The notes beneath the pieces were generated by a model. It had not been told where the DNA came from and did not search any database. It saw only the letters and a list, made by a program, of their open reading frames with translations. A DNA stretch of 64,000 nt, from positions 186,001 through 250,000 of the forward strand of contig CAWBDF010000003.1 of assembly GCA_963787485.1 (NCBI GenBank), given 5' to 3'. The DNA comes from Bog-473 sp963787485. GTDB taxonomy: Bacteria > Actinomycetota > Acidimicrobiia > Acidimicrobiales > RAAP-2. A program made the position numbers and the translations under genes. Shown here one piece after another: positions 54,938 to 63,084 of the stretch (positions are counted from its first letter, which is position 1; each line of letters opens with the position of its first letter).

Positions 54938-55321
54938 GTGTCCCACTCGTGCTGCTTGAGACTCCAACGGCTGGCTTTCTGCCGAGATGCCAATCGTCTG
55001 GATCTCGCATCGAGCCCGCGGAAGATCGAGATCGCTACCGGCGCCGGATATGACCCTGATCGCTTCTCCAGGGAGTTCCTGAGGAAGCAGAACACCCACG
55101 ACCGGCTGCACCCGGAGACCGCGCTCCCCCGCTTGAACGTCCACGGATTGCGGCATTCGCACGCGACCCACGGCCTGAAAAGGGGTGTGCATCCCAAGAT
55201 CATGCAGGAGCGTCTCGGACACTCGTCGTTCAACACGACGATGAACATGTACAGCCACCTACCGGCGGGCATGCAGGCCGAGATGGCGGAGCAACTCGCC
55301 TCCGACATCTATGGCGGCTAA
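54938..55321 (+). pseudogene. Tyrosine recombinase (phage-type integrase), C-terminal fragment
   Basis: The end of the catalytic domain is present: LNVHGLRHSHATHGLKRGVH with H-x-x-R, QERLGHSSFNTTMNMYSHLP with the conserved His and the Tyr nucleophile. The N-terminal DNA-binding domain and the first catalytic Arg are missing; the first 40 codons of the open frame look non-coding. It is a relic of an integrated element and lies about 90 bp before a 12-base copy of the tRNA-Leu 3' sequence. Confidence 0.8.
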
Positions 55322-55781
55322 GTCACACGTCCTAGGCAGATGGTAGAAACGTTGGTAGAAACGGCCCCTCGGAACCGCTTCGGTACCCGCCTGACCTGGT
55401 GATTCGAAGCGTGTCGGAGGGCCAGATTACGCAAACCCGAGTGGCGGATCCGGCCCTTAGACCTGCGACGATGGGCCGGCCGGAGGCCGGCAGGTGCGCA
55501 CCCGCACAGCACCCTCAAACAGCATCCTAATTCTCGATGCCTGCTTGCTGTCGTTGCCTGCTGCAGTTCGGTACTTTGGGCTCGGCCTCCGCCGGTCCGC
55601 AACGGCTCCAAGAGCACCCAAGTGAGGCCGGCTGTTTCACGCCGAGTAGACACATGCCCAAAGAGCATTCATTTGTTCCTGCCTGGCCTCGGTCTCGGAT
55701 CTCAACAATTCCACAACAAACTTGGAGGTCGCATGGCCCGAGTCTCTTGTCGAGGTTGGCAGGAGCGCCGAAGCACACATC
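55322..55781. other. 460-bp stretch after the integrase relic
   Basis: No gene supported. It contains a short tandem word (GGTAGAAACG twice, near 55341-55362) and the tRNA-like 12-mer at 55410-55421, both common features of integration sites. Confidence 0.4.
55410..55421 (+). repeat. 12-base copy of tRNA-Leu 3' region
   Basis: CGTGTCGGAGGG is identical to 58886-58897 and to 13392-13403, all in the same orientation. The position just beyond an integrase relic makes an att remnant plausible. Confidence 0.35.
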
Positions 55782-58151
55782 ATGCGCAATGAGGCGCTCG
55801 AAGCCAAAATATCATCGCCATCCGCGACAAGCGGGGGGCATCGCCACTCAGTACGCGCCGAGGCTCTCCTCCTTGTGGGCTCCACCTTGCTGCTGGGGTG
55901 TTTGGCTGGGTTTGGTTTCGATGCCCAAGAGCCATCGTGGTTTGTTGGCTTGCTTGTCCTCTTTGGCGCGGTGACCGCACTCGGAACTCTGTGTGTGGTC
56001 AACGTTTTGGGCACGAGGTCGGAGCAGGCCGAGCTGATGCTTCGACGTTCGCAAGAGCAACTGCGCCTGACCCTCGAGGCGGCCAGTGACGCCTACGTCG
56101 AGATCGACGCTGAAGGCGTCGTGACCAGTTGGAATCCTCAGGCTGAGGCCATTTTTGGGTGGAGCCGGCAAGAGGCCGTTGGTTGCACCGGTGAGGAACT
56201 CCTTCTTCCCGAAGAAGAGCGCAACCCTGATGCCAGAACCCGGTACCAGGCTGTAGTGACCGCCATGGGCAGGGAGCGCCCTTTCGGACAGCACTTCGAG
56301 TTCATGGCACGGCATCACGATGGCCACACCTTTCCCATCGAGATGGCCTTTTGGCGCACCAAAGATGCCGACGGCATTCGATTCCACGCATTTGCCCACG
56401 ACATCACCGAACGCAAAGCAGGCGAAGACGCGATTCGAAGTGCCAAGGAGGACTTCGAGATGCTCTTTGCTCACCATCCCTACCCGATGTGGGTATGGGA
56501 GATCGACACCCTGCGTTTCGTCGAGGTCAACGAAGCGGCCGTGGCCCAGTACGGCTACTCACGAGAGGAGTTCCTCTCGATGACGATTGATCAGATCAGG
56601 CCACCGAAGGATCTCCCCCTGCTCGAAGAACACCTCAAATCGGTCCCTGAATACGTTCGAGAGGGAGAGATCTGGGAGCGTCCGAAACCGGGGACCTGGA
56701 GACATCAGACCAAGGGGCAGAGGATCATCGACGTTGACTCGGCCGGTTTTCGCTTGGTCTTCGATCGCCGCCAGTGTGTGTTGGTCATAGCGCAAGACGT
56801 ATCGGACCGCCGGCAGCTCGAGAGAGATCTGCGCTATCAGGCCCTCCACGACTCGCTCACCGGTCTCCCGAATCGGACCATGCTCCTTCAGCACGCTGAG
56901 TCCGTGCTCGCTCAGGCGACAAAGGGTGAATTATCGCTGACAGCCTTCTTCCTTGATCTCGACAACTTCAAGGAAGTGAACGACTCGTTTGGTCACATCG
57001 TCGGGGACGAGCTGCTCCAATCATCCGCCCTTCGTCTCTTCGGGGCGCTTGAGGATGGCGACATGATCGGGAGGCTCGGCGGCGATGAGTTCGTGGTCCT
57101 AGCCGCCGAGTCCAACCAACCAAGGGATCCTGGAGACCTGGCTGAACGTCTGCTGCGCGTAATCCGCTCTGCGCCCTTTTATTTGGGAGGACGAAGCGTG
57201 ACTGTGACGGCTTCAATTGGAATTGCATCCGGACAGGTCGAAGAAGCGGCCGACCTTCTGCGCAACGCCGACGTGGCGCTCTATCAAGCCAAGGCACGAG
57301 GGAAGAACTGTGCCGCGGTCTTCGTGCCCGAGATGCAGTCCGCCGTCCATGAACGTCTTGAGATGGCCATGGACCTGCATCGTGCGCTCGACGAAAACCA
57401 GTTCGAGTTGCATTACCAACAGGTGGTCGACTTGCAATACCACAGCATCAGGGGAGTCGAGGCGCTACTGCGTTGGCGCCATCCAACTCTGGGATGGGTG
57501 TCTCCCGAACGATTTATCCCACTCGCCGAGGAGATGGGATTGATCGAAGATATCGGCCGATGGGTCTTGACTCGGGCTTGTGGTGACGGTGCCGAGTGGC
57601 GACGCTCCTACCCCTGGATCACAGTGGCGGTCAACGTGTCAGCCCTTCAGCTAACTAACCGAGATTTCGTCGGGCACGTAGCCGACGCTCTGAGTGCGAC
57701 GGGTCTCGACCCGGAGGGCCTAGTGCTCGAAGTTACCGAATCCACCCTGATGGACGACGTCCCTGTCACCGTTCAGCGACTGCGATCTCTCAAAGCTATG
57801 GGCCTGAGTGTGGCCATCGACGACTTCGGCACGGGGTTTTCGTCCCTAAGTTATCTGCGCGAGTTCCCCGTCGATATCTTGAAGATCGACCGCTCCTTCG
57901 TCGCGACCATCACGACATCGGTCGAAAGCGCGGCATTGGTCCGGACGATGATCAAGCTCGCTGCCACGCTCGGACTTGAGACGATTGCCGAAGGAATTGA
58001 AACTCCGGATCAGCTACGCGCGCTTCAGGAAAAGGGATGTTCCGTCGGCCAGGGATTTCTCTTTGGTCGAGCGCAGCCAAAGGAGGTCGTGGAGAGTCTC
58101 TTGGCTTCGGAGCCGGTGTCTCCCTGGCGCCAGCCTAAGGTCGCACACTGA
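55782..58151 (+). CDS. Membrane PAS-PAS-GGDEF-EAL cyclic-di-GMP protein
   Basis: About 790 residues. Two hydrophobic segments near the N-terminus (ALLLVGSTLLLGCLAGFGF and WFVGLLVLFGAVTALGTLCV) anchor it. Two PAS domains follow (around DAYVEIDAEGVVTSWNPQ and MWVWEIDTLRFVEVNEAA), then a GGDEF domain with an intact signature RLGGDEFV (about 57080) and an EAL domain with VEALLRWRHP, DDFGTGFSSLSYLR and IAEGIET. Both active sites look complete, so it may make and break cyclic di-GMP under sensory control. ATG 55782 is used; TTG 55722 would add 20 residues. It lies between two integrase relics. Confidence 0.92.
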   Translation: MRNEALEAKISSPSATSGGHRHSVRAEALLLVGSTLLLGCLAGFGFDAQEPSWFVGLLVLFGAVTALGTLCVVNVLGTRSEQAELMLRRSQEQLRLTLEAASDAYVEIDAEGVVTSWNPQAEAIFGWSRQEAVGCTGEELLLPEEERNPDARTRYQAVVTAMGRERPFGQHFEFMARHHDGHTFPIEMAFWRTKDADGIRFHAFAHDITERKAGEDAIRSAKEDFEMLFAHHPYPMWVWEIDTLRFVEVNEAAVAQYGYSREEFLSMTIDQIRPPKDLPLLEEHLKSVPEYVREGEIWERPKPGTWRHQTKGQRIIDVDSAGFRLVFDRRQCVLVIAQDVSDRRQLERDLRYQALHDSLTGLPNRTMLLQHAESVLAQATKGELSLTAFFLDLDNFKEVNDSFGHIVGDELLQSSALRLFGALEDGDMIGRLGGDEFVVLAAESNQPRDPGDLAERLLRVIRSAPFYLGGRSVTVTASIGIASGQVEEAADLLRNADVALYQAKARGKNCAAVFVPEMQSAVHERLEMAMDLHRALDENQFELHYQQVVDLQYHSIRGVEALLRWRHPTLGWVSPERFIPLAEEMGLIEDIGRWVLTRACGDGAEWRRSYPWITVAVNVSALQLTNRDFVGHVADALSATGLDPEGLVLEVTESTLMDDVPVTVQRLRSLKAMGLSVAIDDFGTGFSSLSYLREFPVDILKIDRSFVATITTSVESAALVRTMIKLAATLGLETIAEGIETPDQLRALQEKGCSVGQGFLFGRAQPKEVVESLLASEPVSPWRQPKVAH

Positions 58152-58214
58152 CGCAGGAAATAGTGCCCCAACGGTGCGCGGTTGTGGTGAGGCCAGCGTT
58201 CGCCTGGTCAACGC

Positions 58215-58884
58215 AGCTCAGCGGCGGCACCGACCTGTTGTCGGGCCGAGTCCGCTGCGGGGTCTGTCAGCGCCTGATGACCCTCGACCAGAACGGCCAG
58301 GGCAAAGGCTCTACCGCTGCCACGAACGGGGCCAAGGCTGCGCCCAGCCCCGCCGGACCAACGTCGGGCTGCTGCGGGCCCGCCGTGTTGGGGCTGCGGC
58401 TCATCGGCGACGACATCGAACTGCAGGCCGCTATCCGGAAGGAACTCGAACGGGCCCGAACGCCGGCCCCCAGGGCCGGCGGAGGGCCCCGCACTCGGCG
58501 TTCCCGTCACCGTGTTGAGGAGCTGGTGTCCCGACGCCGCAAGCTGCTGCGCCTGTACTACGCCGACAAGATCGGAGCCGACCTGTTCGCCGAGGAGAAG
58601 GCACTCCTGTAGTTGCCCTCTGAGGCACAGCGTGAGGTTGACGATGCACGCGTCGAGGTGGCGCGTTCGGACGATGTCACACAGCACTTCGACGCGGTCG
58701 CCCGCATGCTTGCAACCCTCGACGTCGACAAGACGTGGAGGGTTGCAACGGACATCGAGCGACGTGTAGTTGATCGACGAGTTCGTCGAGGAGGTCACCG
58801 GATTACCTTGACGTGAAAGTGCACAGAGAGCCTCCACTCCACGTCCGCTTCCAGGAGGTCGGCATGAAGGAGTCGGGGTTTTGA
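58215..58884 (+). pseudogene. Serine recombinase (large integrase type), C-terminal fragment
   Basis: Pieces of the C-terminal part of a large serine recombinase: zinc-ribbon start LLSGRVRCGVCQRLM, then in another frame LYRCHERGQGCAQPRRTNVG, then back to RVEELVSRRRKLLRLYYADK and ADLFAEEKALL. TAG at 58610-58612 interrupts, followed in frame by EAQREVDDARVEVARSDD and DVDKTWRVATDIERR, and in further frames LIDEFVEEVT and VKVHREPPLHVRFQEVG. The stop at 58882-58884 lies 3 bp from the tRNA. The catalytic Ser domain is missing. A relic of an element that used this tRNA region as its border. Confidence 0.7.
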
Positions 58885-58887
58885 TCG

Positions 58888-58971
58888 TGTCGGAGGGGGG
58901 ACTTGAACCCCCACGCCCTTGCGGGCACCAGCCCCTCAAGCTGGCGCGTCTGCCTATTCCGCCACTCCGAC
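58888..58971 (-). tRNA. tRNA-Leu (GAG)
   Basis: The minus strand folds as a class II tRNA of 84 bases: acceptor stem GTCGGAG/CTCCGAC with discriminator A at 58888, D-arm GGCGGAATAGGCAGACGC, anticodon stem CCAGC/GCTGG with loop TTGAGGG (anticodon GAG), a long variable arm GTGCCCGCAAGGGC, and T-arm GGGGGTTCAAGTCCCCC. CCA is not encoded. Leucine identity follows from the anticodon and the long variable arm. Confidence 0.96.
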
Positions 58972-59029
58972 GAGGTTGTAGCTGGGACGCGGAATCGTAG
59001 CGCGACCCTCGCCTCTCATTGGCCTGCTT

Positions 59030-60832
59030 TCATTGGCCTGGCAGAGATGGGGTGGTGTTGCCCGTGGACTCGGGGACCCGCAGGGCCCAGAGCTGGGCGT
59101 ACCACAAGAGGTCGTTGCTGCGCGGCGCCGGTGTCACCCCTCCGATCTTGCTGCTCCAGACGACCGCCGTGGGCTCGGCGTAGAGCGGGAGAGAGACCAT
59201 GTCGTCCCAGAGTTGCGTGTCCGCCTGGTTGTAGTAGCCGGCCGCGGTGACGGGATTGAACTGCTGTGATGCCGTTTCCACCGTCGCGTCGAATTGCCTG
59301 CTCGAATAGCCCGTCCAGTTCTGCGAGCCGTTCTTCCCCGCTGGCCCCAGCAGCGACGTGTACCAGGCCAGGGTCTGGCTCATGTACGGGGTGAAGGTGA
59401 CCGGCATCAGGGCCAGATCGGCTGCGCCCATGGCGAGCGATTCACCAGTGGCCGTCGCGCCCGACAGAGGGATCAGGGTTGTGTCGAGTCCGGCGTCGTT
59501 CAGCTCGTCGCTGATCACCGGGGCCGCCGCGGAGGCCCAGGGGTCGCTGTCGTCGTAAGCCAGTCGGAGCTGGAACGGTGTTCCGAGCACCTCGTAGTAC
59601 GGCGAACCGGGCACCCGTGTCAGGCCCGACGCCGCGATGAGCGCCGCCGCCTGATCCGGCACCGGCGTGACCGGGAAGCTCACGTTCCCACCGCTGCCGA
59701 CCGCCGTGGTGGACGTCGCCGACGTCGGCGGAGGGACCGTCGTGCTGGACGAAACCGGTGCCGTCGGCTTGTAGTCCGCCTGGCCTTGCACGTTCACGTG
59801 GCTGTCTGCCACCACCGACCCTGGATAGGCCCAGATGACCTGCTGGTCGACGAGATCCTGGCGGTTGATGCTCAACGCGATGGCCGTGCGCAGGTCGGGC
59901 GGCACCGTGCCGAGCGGTGGGCTCGACATGTCCAGCTGGAGCAGCGTCGCCGACGTGTCGACCTCGCTCTGCGCCCCCGGCAATCCGGTCATCTCGGCCA
60001 GGAACTGGCGCGTCGGTGCCCACGCCTCAGCCACCTGGACGTACCCCGAGGACATCCACTGAGCCAGCTGGGCCGTCGAATCGGCCATGCGGACCGTGAC
60101 GGAACGGTTGTTCGACGGGGTCCCCCACCACCGGGGATTCTGCACCAGGGTGATGGATCGCACCCCCACCGCCGCGATCTTGTACGGGCCACCCGAGAGG
60201 TCGATGGCGGGATTCACCGTCGTGCACGCCGGGTTCCAGCCCACCTTCTCCATCACGTGGGCCGGCAGGAGGTCGCCGAAGAGCATCTTCCAGTCGGCAA
60301 ATGGGGTGCCGAAGACGACGGTCACGGTGTGTCCGCCGTCGGAACCGGTCACGGACGCGATGTCCCGATAGCCGGCAATGCTGGCGACGTCGGTTGGCGG
60401 AAGGCCCGGTTTCCCCTGCTGCTCCCAGGCGTACTTGAAGTCGGCGGCGGTGATGGGCACGCCGTCGGACCACGTCGCCCTGGGGTTCAAGGTGTAGACG
60501 ATGGTCTCGGGCTTGGGGCTCACCAGTTCCGCCGAGACGACCAGGTCTAAGTTCGGCGCCGGCGCTCCCGCCTCGTTCACCACGAACGGACTGGGGAGCA
60601 CTCCGGCCAGGGCGGTCTCGGTGCCCGGGGTGGCGCCCGACGGAGTGTGGGGATTGCAGCCCGTCGGGCTCTCGGTGGTGCCGAACGAGATCGCTCCCCC
60701 GGCGACGCCGATGTACGTGACAGTGGTGCCGCCCTTCGTCCCCCCACCGCAGCCCGAAGCCAGCACCGCCAGCACGCCCACGGCTCCCACCAGCCCTCGC
60801 CAGCGCCCGGGGCGTCGGCCCCGGCCGGTCAC
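59030..60832 (-). CDS. ABC transporter substrate-binding lipoprotein, family 5 (oligopeptide-type)
   Basis: A 600-residue exported protein. The signal peptide has a basic start (MTGRGRRPGRWRG), a hydrophobic core and the lipobox LASGC with the lipid-modified Cys28. The mature protein shows the SBP_bac_5 pattern: YTLNPRATWSDGVPITAADF, LSGGPYKIAAVG and LRTAIALSINRQDLVDQQ. A Ser/Thr/Pro-rich linker (about 355-378) splits the domain. It should bind peptides or other solutes outside the membrane; the permease genes are not in the window. Its start overlaps the secG stop (GTGA). Confidence 0.92.
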   Translation of the reverse strand: MTGRGRRPGRWRGLVGAVGVLAVLASGCGGGTKGGTTVTYIGVAGGAISFGTTESPTGCNPHTPSGATPGTETALAGVLPSPFVVNEAGAPAPNLDLVVSAELVSPKPETIVYTLNPRATWSDGVPITAADFKYAWEQQGKPGLPPTDVASIAGYRDIASVTGSDGGHTVTVVFGTPFADWKMLFGDLLPAHVMEKVGWNPACTTVNPAIDLSGGPYKIAAVGVRSITLVQNPRWWGTPSNNRSVTVRMADSTAQLAQWMSSGYVQVAEAWAPTRQFLAEMTGLPGAQSEVDTSATLLQLDMSSPPLGTVPPDLRTAIALSINRQDLVDQQVIWAYPGSVVADSHVNVQGQADYKPTAPVSSSTTVPPPTSATSTTAVGSGGNVSFPVTPVPDQAAALIAASGLTRVPGSPYYEVLGTPFQLRLAYDDSDPWASAAAPVISDELNDAGLDTTLIPLSGATATGESLAMGAADLALMPVTFTPYMSQTLAWYTSLLGPAGKNGSQNWTGYSSRQFDATVETASQQFNPVTAAGYYNQADTQLWDDMVSLPLYAEPTAVVWSSKIGGVTPAPRSNDLLWYAQLWALRVPESTGNTTPSLPGQ

Positions 60833-61077
60833 TGAAGTCGGAGATCCAGGGTGATCGTGGTAAGGGCGAAGACGATTGCCACCGTGACCGTGATGCGGTC
60901 GAGGTTCCGCTCCACGACGGTGGAGCCTTGGGCCGCCGCGCCGACGCTGCCTCCGAACATGTCGGAGAGCCCCCCACCCTTGCCGCTGTGCATCAGGATC
61001 AGGAAGATGAGCCCGACCGAGGCCAGCACCTCAATCACGATGTACACCCAGGTGAGTGTGGTCAATGTCGCCAACAA
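60829..61077 (-). CDS. secG: Preprotein translocase subunit SecG
   Basis: An 82-residue membrane protein with two hydrophobic segments (WVYIVIEVLASVGLIFLILM and ITVTVAIVFALTTITLDL) separated by the SecG-type loop HSGKGGGLSDMFGG followed by RNLDRIT. It assists SecYEG in protein export. The position directly after tpiA, with 42 bp between, is the usual actinobacterial order gap-pgk-tpiA-secG. Confidence 0.96.
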   Translation of the reverse strand: MLATLTTLTWVYIVIEVLASVGLIFLILMHSGKGGGLSDMFGGSVGAAAQGSTVVERNLDRITVTVAIVFALTTITLDLRLQ

Positions 61078-61119
61078 CGGGGGAGCCTCCAGCTAGCGGG
61101 CCTTTTTCGCCTGGTCGGC

Positions 61120-61908
61120 CTAGGAACGGTAGCAGGCGGCGGCGGCGCGGATGATGTCAGTGAAGCTCCCGGCCTCCAGGCTGGCCCCGCCGACCAGGAG
61201 GCCGTCCACGTCGGGTTCGTTCATGAAGTCTCCGGCGTTCTCGGCGCTGACCGACCCGCCGTACTGAATGCGGAGCTGCTGCGATGCCGCCTCCCCGGAC
61301 ACCTTGGTCACCAGGGAGCGGATGTGGACGCAGGCGTCTTCGGCGTCCACCGCCGTGGCCGGCGTGCCGGTCCCGATGGCCCAGAGCGGTTCGTAGGCGA
61401 CGACCACTCCCGCCACGACCTCGGCAGCCAGACCGCCGAGTGCCGTGAGCACCTGCTCCTCCAGCACCGGCTCGGTCCGGCCCTCGGCTCGCTGCTCCGC
61501 GGACTCGCCCACGCAGAGGACCGGGGTCATGGCGTGCCGCAAGACGGCCTGGAGCGTGGCTGCCACCGTGGCGTCGTCCATCCCGAAGAGGGTGCGTCGC
61601 TCGGAGTGCCCCACGATCACGTACGCCGTTCCCAATCGGGCCAAGAAGCGGGGGCTCACCTCCCCGGTGCGCGCTCCGGCGTCGGCGTCCGAGCAGTGTT
61701 GTGCACCCAGGGCGACGGGGATGTGCTCCTTTTCGACCAGCGTCTGCACGGTGCGCAGGTCGGTGAAGGGAGGGTGCACCGACACGTCGAGGTTCGCCAC
61801 GTCCTCGGGCTTGAGCCGTAGCCCGAGGTCGCGCACGGTGTGCAGCGACTCAATGTGGTCGTGGTGCATCTTCCAGTTCCCGCTCACCAGCGGGCGGCGC
61901 GGGCTCAC
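61120..61908 (-). CDS. tpiA: Triosephosphate isomerase
   Basis: A 262-residue TIM barrel interconverting dihydroxyacetone phosphate and glyceraldehyde 3-phosphate. Active-site residues are Lys13 in GNWKM, His101 in VGHSERR and Glu173 in AYEPLWAIGTG, with the phosphate-binding GGSVSAENAGDF and LLVGGASL. Starts with GTG 61908, overlapping the pgk stop by four bases, so translation is coupled. Intact. Confidence 0.97.
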   Translation of the reverse strand: MSPRRPLVSGNWKMHHDHIESLHTVRDLGLRLKPEDVANLDVSVHPPFTDLRTVQTLVEKEHIPVALGAQHCSDADAGARTGEVSPRFLARLGTAYVIVGHSERRTLFGMDDATVAATLQAVLRHAMTPVLCVGESAEQRAEGRTEPVLEEQVLTALGGLAAEVVAGVVVAYEPLWAIGTGTPATAVDAEDACVHIRSLVTKVSGEAASQQLRIQYGGSVSAENAGDFMNEPDVDGLLVGGASLEAGSFTDIIRAAAACYRS

Positions 61909-63083
61909 CCTCGGGGCGCGTTGGGAGCTTGGCGCAGCGCGTCGATCCCCGGCAGATGGCCCTCGGTCTCAATGAACGACAGCGAGGCGCCCCCGCCCGT
62001 CGAGAGGTACCCCACCTGGTGCGAGAGCCCGAGGTCCTCGAGGGCACTGGCGCTGTCACCGCCGCCCACCACCGAGAACCCTGGGCAATGGGCCACCGCC
62101 TCGGCCACGACCCGGGTGCCGGCGGCGAATCGGCGGTCCTCGAAGGCCCCGAGGGGCCCGTTCCACAGCACGGTTCCGGCCCGACACACCTCCTCGGCGA
62201 AGGTCGCCGCCGAGTCGGGCCCGATGTCGAGACCGGTCCACCCGTCGGGCAAGTCGCCCTCTATGACCTTGACGCTCCCCCGCGGCCCGTGCCCCCCCGA
62301 GCTGGGGCCGAATGTCCCCCCGGGTTCGAGGGCGCGGATGTCGCTGGGCAGCACGATGTGCGCCCCAGAGTGGAGGAGGGCTCGGCAGTCGTCGAGGTGG
62401 GTCTCGTCGAGCAGCGAGCACCCCACGTGTTGCCCCCGGGCCGCCAAGAAGGTGTACGCCATGCCCCCACCCACCAGCAAGGTGTCCACCTTCGTGGCCA
62501 GGACCTTCAGCACTTCGAGCTTGTCGGCCACCTTGGCCCCGCCCACCACAGCGACGAAGGGCCGCACCGGGTTCTCGAGCATCCCCCCCAGCACCTCCAC
62601 CTCCCTGGCGAAGCGCAGGCCCGCCGCACTCGGCAGTAGGGGCGGCGGGCCCACGATGGAGGCGTGCGCCCGGTGGGAGGCGCCGAAGGCCTCGTCGACG
62701 TAGGCGTCGAAGCCGTGGACCAGGCGACGCACGAAGGCGGGGTCGTTGGCCTTCTCGCCCGGGTCGAACCGGAGATTGTCCATGAGCGCCACTCCGGGAC
62801 AGAGCACCTCAAGACGGGCACGCACCGGATCCATCTGCCAACGCGGGTCAGGTGCGCCGGCCGGGCGACCGAGATGCGAGCAGGCCACCACCTCGGCGCC
62901 CTCCTCCTGGAGTCGCCGCAGCGTGGGCAGGGCCGCCGTGATCCGGAAATCGTCGGCCACCGTGGCGTTGCCGCGGACGCCGATGTGGAGGGGGACGTTG
63001 AAGTCGACCCGCACCAGGACGCGTCTGCCGTCGAGCTCGGGGAGGTCCTCGAGCAGCGGCATGCCCCGCAACGGGTCGCTCAC
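61905..63083 (-). CDS. pgk: Phosphoglycerate kinase
   Basis: A 392-residue two-domain kinase making ATP from 1,3-bisphosphoglycerate. Motifs are VLVRVDFNVPL, SHLGRPAG and DNLRFDPGEKAND in the N-domain, VGGAKVADKLEVL in the middle, and WNGPLGAFE and GGGDSASALEDLGL in the nucleotide domain. GTG 63083 begins one base after the gap stop, so the genes form one operon with tpiA and secG. Intact. Confidence 0.97.
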   Translation of the reverse strand: MSDPLRGMPLLEDLPELDGRRVLVRVDFNVPLHIGVRGNATVADDFRITAALPTLRRLQEEGAEVVACSHLGRPAGAPDPRWQMDPVRARLEVLCPGVALMDNLRFDPGEKANDPAFVRRLVHGFDAYVDEAFGASHRAHASIVGPPPLLPSAAGLRFAREVEVLGGMLENPVRPFVAVVGGAKVADKLEVLKVLATKVDTLLVGGGMAYTFLAARGQHVGCSLLDETHLDDCRALLHSGAHIVLPSDIRALEPGGTFGPSSGGHGPRGSVKVIEGDLPDGWTGLDIGPDSAATFAEEVCRAGTVLWNGPLGAFEDRRFAAGTRVVAEAVAHCPGFSVVGGGDSASALEDLGLSHQVGYLSTGGGASLSFIETEGHLPGIDALRQAPNAPRG

Positions 63084-63084
63084 G

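Noticed and set aside
5989..58612. Stop-codon recoding of TAG as a sense codon genome-wide
   Set aside because: Several intact genes end in TAG (for example the hydratase ending at 44159 and the cyclase ending at 52393), so TAG works as a normal stop here; the in-frame cases are in genes with other damage.
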